NCBI GenBank assembly: GCA_905214545.1
Contig: CAJMMO010000001.1
Span: 385,235-449,234 of the forward strand
DNA from: an uncultured bacterium
GTDB lineage: Bacteria > Bacillota > Bacilli > Lactobacillales > Lactobacillaceae
Direction of reading: 5' to 3'
DNA length: 64,000 nucleotides
In this document: piece after piece, positions 57,847 to 64,000 of the stretch
Layout of the letters: every line of letters begins with the position of its first letter
Position numbering within the stretch: position 1 is the first letter of the stretch
Made by a program: the position numbers and the translations under genes
Notes under the pieces: generated by a model
Seen by the model: only the letters and a program-made list of their open reading frames with translations
Databases searched by the model: none
What the model was told of the DNA's origin: nothing

Positions 57847-58845
57847 TTATTCAGCTTGAAAATGGTGCCCGCCGGCAGCCTTGCCTAAACGGTTCATGTA
57901 AGCCAGGCTCTCCTGGCCGTCGTTAAAGCCTTGGACGTAAATCTTGCTGATTTCCTTTTCCTGGTCAAAATGGCGCAAAGCGTCAAACAGACGGTGGTCG
58001 GCAGACAGCAAGCTGTCGCCCAAATCATAAGTATTTTCCGCATCCAGCTTGTTTAAAACGCTGGTCAGGGCAGCGACGCCGACGTGCGGCCCCAATTCGA
58101 TCTTGGCAAAGTCTGCCGGAGAATCGACGATCAAGACCGGAGCGCTTGGCGCGTAGTGGCGGTATTTCATGCCCGGCGCCTTCGGCACGCCCTTGGTCTC
58201 TTTTTTGCCGTTGTTGATCAGAACTTTTTCGCCTAAAACTTGGCTTAACTCGTCTGGCGTAATCTTGCCCGGCCGCAGCACGATCGGCTGGTCGACCGAC
58301 AAGTCGATGATCGTTGACTCCAGGCCAAAGTCCGTTTCCCCGTTGTCGACGATGGCCGCGATCTTGCCGTGCAGATCATGGTAGACGTGTTGTGCAGTAG
58401 TCGGGCTCGGCTTCGTCGACGTGTTGGCCGACGGGCCCACGATCGGGGCGCCGAGCTTAGCGATCATGTCGTGAGTCAGCGGGTCGTCCGGGCAGCGGAA
58501 AGCTGCGGTCTTCAGCCCGCCGGTCACAGCGTTTGGCAAAGCGCCCGGCTTTGCAAACAGCAAGATCGTCAAAGGACCCGGCCAAAAGTGGTCGATCAGC
58601 TTTTGCGCGCGTTCCGGGATCTCCTTGACGTAGCGGCGCATCATGTCTTCATCCGCAACCGTGACGATCAGCGGGTTGTCGCTGGGCCGGCCTTTAGCCG
58701 CGTAAACATTTTTGACGGCTTGTTCGTTGGTGGCCAAAGCCCCCAGCCCGTAAACAGTCTCCGTTGGAAAAGCGACCAGCTCGCCTTTTTTCAAAAGCGC
58801 AGCTGCTTCGTCCAGCTGATTTTTATGCAAAATTTTTGTTTCCAT
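57847..58845 (-). CDS. ywlC: Threonylcarbamoyl-AMP synthase (Sua5/YwlC type)
   Basis: First step of t6A37 synthesis in ANN-decoding tRNAs. The N-terminal YrdC domain shows AFPTETVYGLGALA, AAKGRPSDNPLIV and GPSANTSTKPSPT; after about residue 215 comes the extra Sua5 C-terminal domain (APGMKYRHYAPSAPVLI). The ATG at 58845 overlaps the prmC stop (TAATG); an in-frame ATG at 58857 is possible. 332 aa. Confidence 0.95.
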   Translation of the reverse strand: METKILHKNQLDEAAALLKKGELVAFPTETVYGLGALATNEQAVKNVYAAKGRPSDNPLIVTVADEDMMRRYVKEIPERAQKLIDHFWPGPLTILLFAKPGALPNAVTGGLKTAAFRCPDDPLTHDMIAKLGAPIVGPSANTSTKPSPTTAQHVYHDLHGKIAAIVDNGETDFGLESTIIDLSVDQPIVLRPGKITPDELSQVLGEKVLINNGKKETKGVPKAPGMKYRHYAPSAPVLIVDSPADFAKIELGPHVGVAALTSVLNKLDAENTYDLGDSLLSADHRLFDALRHFDQEKEISKIYVQGFNDGQESLAYMNRLGKAAGGHHFQAE

Positions 58846-59684
58846 TATTTTTGCCATTTTCCTTGGACCATGCGCGGTTTGCCCGCTAAGTCTTCTCTAA
58901 ACTCAAAATCAAAGTCAGGCAGGCTGTCGTTCAGCAGCTTTTGCAGCTCGTCTTTTTGGTCAAAGCCGAACTCCAGGTAGAAGCTGCCGTGGCTATTCAA
59001 GTGGTCTGGCACCTGCTTGACGAATTTTCTGTAAAAGTCCAGCCCGTCGGCGCCGGCAAACAGTGCGCCTTCCGGCTCGTTGCGCAGGACGTTTTCGTCC
59101 ATCACGCCGCGGTCGCCGGTCTTAATGTAAGGCGGGTTGGAGATGATCAGGTCGAACTTTTCCAGCCCGATCAAGCAATTAGCCTTGCGGACGTAAATGT
59201 CTAAGCCGTAGTCTAAAAAGTTTTCTTCGCAAGTCCGCAAAGCCTGGTCGGTCACGTCGCTGGCGTAAAAAGTCAGGTCCGTGATGCCCTGTTTGGCGGC
59301 TTCCTTGGCCAAGGCCACGGTGATGCAGCCGCTGCCGGTGCCCAGGTCTAAGATCTTCATCCCCGGCTTTAAATTGTCTAAAGCCCACTTGACCAGGTTT
59401 TCAGTGTCAAAGCGCGGAATCAGAACCCCGCTTTGCACCTGGATCTTGTAGCCGTAAAACCAGGCGTAGCCCAGGATGTACTGCGGCGACACCCCGCGCG
59501 CCAGCTTTTTGAGGTCGAGCTTAGCCTGCTTTTCCTCGTCTTCCGTCAGCTCGCGGTCTTGGGCCAGTAAAAACTGGCTGGGGGTCATGCCCAGCCGCTC
59601 GGCTAAAACGTAGTCGACGTCTTCCGGCCGCGCCTCCGGAGCCCGCTTGCGGCCCCACTGGCGCATTTCTTCTATTTTATGCAT
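58845..59684 (-). CDS. prmC: Release-factor glutamine methyltransferase PrmC
   Basis: Methylates the Gln of the GGQ motif in RF1 and RF2. The N-terminal helical domain is followed by the Rossmann fold with ILDLGTGSGCITVALA (SAM loop) and the substrate-Gln motif ISNPPYIK. 279 aa. It overlaps the end of prfA by 8 nt, so enzyme and substrate are made together. Confidence 0.97.
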   Translation of the reverse strand: MHKIEEMRQWGRKRAPEARPEDVDYVLAERLGMTPSQFLLAQDRELTEDEEKQAKLDLKKLARGVSPQYILGYAWFYGYKIQVQSGVLIPRFDTENLVKWALDNLKPGMKILDLGTGSGCITVALAKEAAKQGITDLTFYASDVTDQALRTCEENFLDYGLDIYVRKANCLIGLEKFDLIISNPPYIKTGDRGVMDENVLRNEPEGALFAGADGLDFYRKFVKQVPDHLNSHGSFYLEFGFDQKDELQKLLNDSLPDFDFEFREDLAGKPRMVQGKWQK

Positions 59685-60762
59685 TCTCGTCTGCCAACTC
59701 CTCCAGCTGCTTAGTCTGGTAGTGCAAAATCAGAGCCGAGATGATTTCGTCCAGCTCGCCGTTCATGACCCGGTCCAGCTTGTTGATGGTCAGGCCGATG
59801 CGGTGGTCGGTCACCCGGTTTTGCGGGTAGTTGTAAGTTCTGATTCTTTCGGAACGGTCACCGGTCCCGACGGCGTTTTTTCTCTTGGCGTCGTACTTGG
59901 CCTGGTTTTGGCTTTCGTAGTAGTCGTAAACACGCGACTTCAAAATTTCCATGGCCTTGGCGCGGTTTTGCTGCTGGGACCGCTGGTCCTGCATGGCCAC
60001 GACGATGCCAGTCGGCAAGTGGGTCATGCGGACGGCACTGGAAGTTTTGTTAATGTGCTGACCGCCGGCACCAGATGAACGGTAGACGTCGACTCTGATG
60101 TCCTTCGGGTCGAGGTCGATGTCGACTTGCTGGTATTCCGGCATCACGGCTACCGTCGCGGTGGAAGTGTGGACCCGGCCCTGCGACTCAGTGACCGGCA
60201 CCCGCTGGACGCGGTGGGCGCCGTTTTCATACTTCAGCTTGGAGTAGACCTTGTCGCCCGTGATCATGATGGCCACGCGCTTGTAGCCGCCGACTTCGGT
60301 CGGCTCGCTGTCGACGATGGACACTTGCCAGCCTTGGCGTTCAGCGTATTTTTCGTACATTCTGAGCAGGTCGCCGGCAAACAAGGAGGCCTCGTCGCCG
60401 CCGGCAGCCCCGCGGATTTCCATGATGATGTCTTTGTCATCGTTAGGGTCTTTTGGCAGCATCAAGAGCTTGATGTCGTTTTCCAGTTCCGGGATCTCGG
60501 CCTTTAATTCTTCGTTTTCGGCCTTGGCCAGTTCGGCTAAGTCGCCGGAGTCGGCCTTGATGATCTCTTCGTTGTCCGCGATTTCCTTTTTATCGGCGCG
60601 GTACTTCTTGTACTTTTCAACGACCTCGCGCATGCCGGCCTCTTCTTTAGAGATTTCCATGTAGCGCTTGGTGTCGTTAATGACCTCAGGGTCGGACATC
60701 ATTTCCTGGAGTTCTTCGTAGCGCGCGATCAGCCCTTCCAGCTGAGCCATAATTTTATCCAT
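59677..60762 (-). CDS. prfA: Peptide chain release factor 1
   Basis: Recognises UAA and UAG stops. The codon-reading tripeptide is PVT (RVPVTESQGRVHTS), and the catalytic GGQ lies in SSGAGGQHINKTSSAVR. 361 aa, typical. GAGGG precedes the ATG. Followed by prmC, then ywlC: a translation-fidelity operon. Confidence 0.98.
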   Translation of the reverse strand: MDKIMAQLEGLIARYEELQEMMSDPEVINDTKRYMEISKEEAGMREVVEKYKKYRADKKEIADNEEIIKADSGDLAELAKAENEELKAEIPELENDIKLLMLPKDPNDDKDIIMEIRGAAGGDEASLFAGDLLRMYEKYAERQGWQVSIVDSEPTEVGGYKRVAIMITGDKVYSKLKYENGAHRVQRVPVTESQGRVHTSTATVAVMPEYQQVDIDLDPKDIRVDVYRSSGAGGQHINKTSSAVRMTHLPTGIVVAMQDQRSQQQNRAKAMEILKSRVYDYYESQNQAKYDAKRKNAVGTGDRSERIRTYNYPQNRVTDHRIGLTINKLDRVMNGELDEIISALILHYQTKQLEELADENA

Positions 60763-60784
60763 TGCTATCCCTCTTTATTAAAAA

Positions 60785-61357
60785 TTAGTTGCCTGGGTGA
60801 AAATAGTGCCAGCGGCAAACCGGCCGGTAAGACTCGTTGCCGCCAATTTGAACCTGGTCGCCCTCGTAAACGGCCTGGCCGTTGTGCAGGCGCAGGTTCA
60901 TCGTCGCCTTGTTTGTGCAGTAAAAGCAGATCGTCTTAATCTCGGTCAGCTTGTCCGCATACAGCAGCAGGTACTTGCTGCCCTCAAACAAATGGTTTTG
61001 GAAGTCGTTTTTGAGGCCAAAGGTTAAAACGGGCACGTGCAGCTCGTCGACGATCTGCGCACACTGCAAGACCTGGGCTTTAGTCATAAACTGCGCTTCG
61101 TCGATTAAAACGCAGGCGAGATTCTCATCCTTTTTGCCCTTGATGTAGGCAAACAAGTCCAGGTCGTGGTCGATGCCGACGGCCGGCCGCTTCAAACCGA
61201 TGCGGGAGGCGATCATGCCCTCCCCGGACCGGTTGTCCAAACTGCTGGTCATCAGGGCAATGTTGCGGTCCTGGGCCTGGTAGTTGTGGGCCACTTTTAA
61301 GATCTCGATCGTCTTGCCGCTGCTCATTACGCCATAATTAAAAACAAGCTGCGCCAT
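60785..61357 (-). CDS. tdk: Thymidine kinase
   Basis: Phosphorylates thymidine. P-loop GVMSSGKTIEILKVA, Walker-B-like CVLIDEAQFM, the lasso region and the zinc site (CFYC and VCRWHYF). 190 aa. AAAGGAAGG precedes the ATG. It is the promoter-proximal gene of the minus-strand tdk-prfA-prmC-ywlC run and is divergent from murT. Confidence 0.97.
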   Translation of the reverse strand: MAQLVFNYGVMSSGKTIEILKVAHNYQAQDRNIALMTSSLDNRSGEGMIASRIGLKRPAVGIDHDLDLFAYIKGKKDENLACVLIDEAQFMTKAQVLQCAQIVDELHVPVLTFGLKNDFQNHLFEGSKYLLLYADKLTEIKTICFYCTNKATMNLRLHNGQAVYEGDQVQIGGNESYRPVCRWHYFHPGN

Positions 61358-61391
61358 TTTTACCTTCCTTTGTCAAAACACTTGCCTTAAT

Positions 61392-61397
61392 AGTATA
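61392..61397 (-). promoter_or_regulatory. Probable -10 of tdk
   Basis: TATACT on the minus strand, with a weak TTTATC 17 nt upstream that falls inside the shared palindrome. Confidence 0.45.
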
Positions 61398-61410
61398 GAT
61401 GAAAAAATCC

Positions 61411-61429
61411 AAAAGATAAAAAATCTTTT
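61411..61429. repeat. Palindrome between divergent tdk and murT promoters
   Basis: AAAAGAT, five A's, ATCTTTT. It overlaps the -35 positions of both tdk and murT, so it could be a shared operator. Confidence 0.5.
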
Positions 61430-61446
61430 ATTAGACAGGTGTATGC

Positions 61447-61452
61447 TAGAAT
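61447..61452 (+). promoter_or_regulatory. Extended -10 promoter of murT
   Basis: TATGCTAGAAT: a TGC-extended TAGAAT, 33 bases before the ATG. Confidence 0.6.
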
Positions 61453-61484
61453 ATTGACAGATTTTAAGGTGAAGGAAGAAGCAA

Positions 61485-62840
61485 ATGAGTATTAAATCAG
61501 GTTTTTCAAAAGCTGTCGGCAAGTCTTCTTACTGGTTTCTGCACAACGTCTTAAAGGGCGGCACCAGTTTTCCCGGCAAGTTGGCAATGAAAATGGACCC
61601 GGCAGTCCTCAGCAATTTAAGCAAGGACTACCAGACCATCATTGTCACGGGGACGAACGGCAAGACGATGACGACTTCCCTGATCGCCAACATTTTTGAC
61701 AAGGCCGGCTGGGACGTGTTGACCAACCCGTCCGGCTCCAACATGCAACAAGGCATCGTCACGGCCTTTTTAGCCCACGGCAAAAAGCGCGGCAAAAAAC
61801 ACGTGGCCGTGCTGGAAGTCGACGAAGCCAACGTGCAGCTGGTGGCCAGCCTGCTGAAACCCAAGGCTTTTGTGCTGACCAACATTTTCCGCGACCAGAT
61901 GGACCGCTACGGCGAAATCTACACCACTTACGACAAGATCGTCGCCGGCATCAAGGAAGCGCCGCAGGCGAAGATCATCGCCAACGGCGACTCCAGCATC
62001 TTCCAGCGCGTCAAGCTGCCGAACCCGCAAGTCTACTACGGCTTTGAGCCGGCAAGCGACCAGGCCAACAACGACCAAAAAGCGGCCGTGAACACCGAAG
62101 GCGTGCTGTGCCCGCGCTGCGACCACATCCTGCACTACCACTACATCAGCTACGCCAACTTGGGCGACTACTTCTGCCCGAACTGCGGCTTTGAACGGCC
62201 AAAACTGACCTACAAGATGGAAGCAATCGAATCCGAAACTCCGAACTCCATCCGCTTCCAAATCGACGGCCACAAGTTCGGCCTGGAGATCGGCGGCCGC
62301 TACAACATCTACAACGCTTTGGCTGCTTACGCCACCGCCGTTGAATTCGGCATCAGCCCGGACGAAGCAGCAAACGCCTTAGGCCAAAGCAAGCGTGTGT
62401 TCGGCCGCCAGGAACTGATCAACTACGCCGGCAAGGAGATCGACCTGATCCTGGTCAAAAACCCGGTCGGCTTAAACACCGTGCTGGCCATGCTGAACAC
62501 CGAAAAAGACGACTACACCCTGGCATGCCTGCTGAACGCCCACCACGCCGACGGCATTGACACCAGCTGGATCTGGGACGCCAACTTCGAAGACCTGGAT
62601 AAAAGCAAGATCAAAAAAGTCATCGCCGGCGGCGAGCGCTGGCACGACATGGGCTTCCGCATGGAAGTCACGGGCTTTGACCCCGGCACCATGAGCATCA
62701 CGCCAGACGACGAGACCCTGCTGCGCGAACTGCGCACAGCTCCGACCAAGAAGGTCTACATCCTGGCCACCTACACTTCGATGCTGGCTCTGCGCCAAAC
62801 GCTGGCTAACCAAAAAGTCTTGAAGAGAAGAATCAACTAG
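61485..62840 (+). CDS. murT: MurT, lipid II isoglutaminyl synthase ligase subunit
   Basis: With GatD it amidates the alpha-carboxyl of D-Glu in lipid II. A Mur-ligase centre, IVTGTNGKTMTTSLIAN, is followed by NIFRDQMDRYGEI and an inserted zinc ribbon (CPRC and CPNC, about residues 205-235), then the MurT C-terminal domain (DUF1727-type, ILVKNPVGLNTVLAML). 451 aa. AAGGAAG precedes the ATG. The usual partner gatD is not next to it here: a terminator and a convergent gene follow. Confidence 0.94.
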   Translation: MSIKSGFSKAVGKSSYWFLHNVLKGGTSFPGKLAMKMDPAVLSNLSKDYQTIIVTGTNGKTMTTSLIANIFDKAGWDVLTNPSGSNMQQGIVTAFLAHGKKRGKKHVAVLEVDEANVQLVASLLKPKAFVLTNIFRDQMDRYGEIYTTYDKIVAGIKEAPQAKIIANGDSSIFQRVKLPNPQVYYGFEPASDQANNDQKAAVNTEGVLCPRCDHILHYHYISYANLGDYFCPNCGFERPKLTYKMEAIESETPNSIRFQIDGHKFGLEIGGRYNIYNALAAYATAVEFGISPDEAANALGQSKRVFGRQELINYAGKEIDLILVKNPVGLNTVLAMLNTEKDDYTLACLLNAHHADGIDTSWIWDANFEDLDKSKIKKVIAGGERWHDMGFRMEVTGFDPGTMSITPDDETLLRELRTAPTKKVYILATYTSMLALRQTLANQKVLKRRIN

Positions 62841-62846
62841 CAAATA

Positions 62847-62879
62847 AAAAGCCTGCCTCTGTTGAGGCAGGCTTTTTTT
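62847..62879. terminator. Bidirectional terminator murT/serine hydrolase
   Basis: GCCTGCCTC, loop TGTT, GAGGCAGGC, extended by A/T pairs and T-runs on both sides. Confidence 0.9.
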
Positions 62880-63888
62880 ATTCGTCGTTTTCTTTTAAAA
62901 AGGCTTTGATGATCCGCGACCGCATCGCGATAAACAGCTGGTTGTGGCCGTTGGGGTAGACGCGGTTGGTCAAAAGGACCAGGCCCGATTTTTGCACGCG
63001 GTCGAAGATGATCATGGTGCCGGTAAAGCCGGTGTGGTAGATGATTGGGTAGTGCCAGCGCGGGTCAAAGAGCAGGTTCCAGCCCCAAGAGCGCGGCTGC
63101 ACGCCCCGCGGCGTCTTGACGTCGTATAGGTCGGCCACCGTCTGCTGACTGAGAGCCAGATTTTCCGGAGCGATGCCCAGGTAGCCTTCGGCCAGCTTTA
63201 ACAGATCAGGCATGTTGGAAAAAAGGCCGGCGGACTCGCACCGGGCGCCTAACTGGCGGCCCTTGGGGTCGTGGACGGTCCCCTGCAAAATTTGGCCTTC
63301 GACAAATGCGGTCGGCACGCAGTCTTCTTTTTGCGGGTGGTAGCTGGTAGCTTGCAATGGCTCTTTAGCCAGCACGCGGTCTTGGACCAAGTCTTGGATC
63401 GGCTGGCCTAAGATCCGCTCCAAAGCTAACCCCAGCAAGATGAAGTTGGTGTCGGCATAGCGCATCAGCTTGCCGAATTCCTTAGTCACCGGCAGGCCGA
63501 CAATCGCATGCATGAGCTGGTCGCCATTTAAGGAGTTGCGGTGCGGGATCCAGCCCTTAATGCCGCTGGTGTGCGTCAGCAGGTGAAACAGCCGCACGCG
63601 GGAATCGCCAAACTCCGGCACAAACTGCGTGAGCGGTTCGTTAAAGTTCAGCCTGTCCTCTTCGCGCAGCTGCAAGGCAACATTCAAGGTGCCCAAGACC
63701 TTGGTGAGGCTCGCCAGGTCGTAGACCTCGTCGGGCCGCAGCTGCTCTGGCGCCGGCAGCCAGCGGTCGTCGCCGATCGTGGCGCGAAAGATCCGGCCGT
63801 CTTTTAACAGAGCGTAGTTGACGCCCGGAACGACCCGTTCAAAAACCATGTCTTCAATCAGGGCCTTTGTGTACGCAAAGCCAGCCAT
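62878..63888 (-). CDS. Beta-lactamase-fold serine hydrolase
   Basis: A 336-aa member of the class C beta-lactamase/esterase family. The nucleophile motif is ASLTKVLGT (SxxK), the second is RYADTNFILLG (Tyr-x-x-x-Asn placement, like YxN) and the third is YHTGFTG (HTG for KTG). HLLTHTSGI is also typical. No signal peptide or membrane helix is seen, so it is probably cytosolic, more likely an esterase or peptide hydrolase than a drug-resistance enzyme. GGAGGTGG precedes the ATG. Confidence 0.9.
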   Translation of the reverse strand: MAGFAYTKALIEDMVFERVVPGVNYALLKDGRIFRATIGDDRWLPAPEQLRPDEVYDLASLTKVLGTLNVALQLREEDRLNFNEPLTQFVPEFGDSRVRLFHLLTHTSGIKGWIPHRNSLNGDQLMHAIVGLPVTKEFGKLMRYADTNFILLGLALERILGQPIQDLVQDRVLAKEPLQATSYHPQKEDCVPTAFVEGQILQGTVHDPKGRQLGARCESAGLFSNMPDLLKLAEGYLGIAPENLALSQQTVADLYDVKTPRGVQPRSWGWNLLFDPRWHYPIIYHTGFTGTMIIFDRVQKSGLVLLTNRVYPNGHNQLFIAMRSRIIKAFLKENDE

Positions 63889-63911
63889 CTTGCCACCTCC
63901 AATTTTTTGCT

Positions 63912-63941
63912 AAAAAAAAGCCGCTAGAAAATCCTAGCGGC
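63912..63941 (-). terminator. Terminator after tRNA-Gln
   Basis: GCCGCTAG, loop GATTTT, CTAGCGGC, then eight T's on the minus strand. Confidence 0.85.
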
Positions 63942-63946
63942 GGCGA

Positions 63947-64000
63947 TTGGGATGTTGGGGCTCGAACCCAAACATCCAGGAACCAGAATCCTGTGCCTTA
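63947..64000 (-). tRNA. tRNA-Gln (anticodon CTG), 5' part outside the window
   Basis: Minus strand: anticodon arm CAGGA-TTCTGGT-TCCTG gives anticodon CTG; T arm TTGGG-TTCGAGC-CCCAA; 3' acceptor strand CATCCCA plus discriminator A. The DNA then reads TCG, so CCA is not encoded and must be added by the CCA enzyme. The acceptor pairing expected for TGGGATG fits tRNA-Gln. Confidence 0.88.

Noticed and set aside
58369..58980. 203-aa open frame antisense to ywlC/prmC
   Set aside because: Arg-rich, low-complexity shadow spanning two real genes.
1..64000. CRISPR array, insertion sequence or prophage
   Set aside because: No spaced direct repeats, transposase-like proteins, integrase, or phage structural genes were seen on either strand.

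Overview
The window reads as ordinary chromosome of a lactic acid bacterium, most probably Lactobacillus delbrueckii (subspecies not decided). The signs are the lactobacillar dcw gene order, several small Lactobacillales-specific families (DUF1831, DUF2969, DUF3397, DUF4044, EpuA), T-box control of tRNA synthetase genes, high third-position G+C, many TTG/GTG starts and one recently broken gene. This assignment is inference from gene content. I saw no phage, insertion sequence, CRISPR array or toxin/defence island.

Layout. 1-7.4 kb: 3' part of a SEDS gene (ftsW), typA, def, rpoY-rnjA, a lipid-kinase pseudogene and an AT-rich stray P-loop kinase gene. 7.4-18.5 kb (minus): T-box/ileS, a divergent cold-shock protein, a Nudix hydrolase, a 55-aa membrane protein, mtnN, cysteine desulfurase, DUF1831, mnmA, then a second unit with a phosphoglycerate-mutase-family gene, a TPR gene and recD2. 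18.5-31.9 kb (minus): the division and cell-wall cluster mraZ-rsmH-ftsL-pbp-mraY-murD-murG-divIB-ftsA-ftsZ-sepF-yggT-ylmH-divIVA. 32-35 kb: DUF3397, a 35-aa DUF4044 gene, mreBCD. 35-44.8 kb (minus): radC, a HAD phosphatase, folC, T-box/valS, thiI with its own cysteine desulfurase, ezrA. 44.8-47.3 kb (plus): rpsD with a structured leader, a DUF1694 gene, a 6S-like RNA, a small membrane protein and a universal stress protein. 47.3-57.8 kb (minus): upp, atpBEFHAGDC, then DUF1146-mbl-epuA-yidD-DUF2969-rodA. 57.8-64 kb: ywlC, prmC, prfA and tdk (minus), murT (plus), a serine hydrolase (minus) and a partial tRNA-Gln (minus).

How the genes fit together. Most of the window builds and divides a rod-shaped Gram-positive cell: precursor synthesis (mraY, murD, murG, murT), polymerisation (pbp, ftsW, rodA), and the FtsZ and MreB/Mbl scaffolds. 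The second theme is translation quality: IleRS and ValRS under tRNA-sensing T-boxes, two cysteine desulfurases each next to a tRNA-thiolation enzyme (mnmA, thiI), RF1 with its methylase, threonylcarbamoyl-AMP synthase, peptide deformylase and S4. The F-type ATPase, used for proton extrusion in acid-tolerant fermenters, is followed on the same strand by the mbl/rodA group.

I found no clearly new multi-gene system. The items most worth a second look are cis-regulatory and structural: the rpsD leader, the 6S-like RNA, the 10-nt GTGG repeats before mraZ, the palindrome between tdk and murT, the hairpin at the predicted atp start site, murT without an adjacent gatD, and the nonsense-disrupted lipid kinase.
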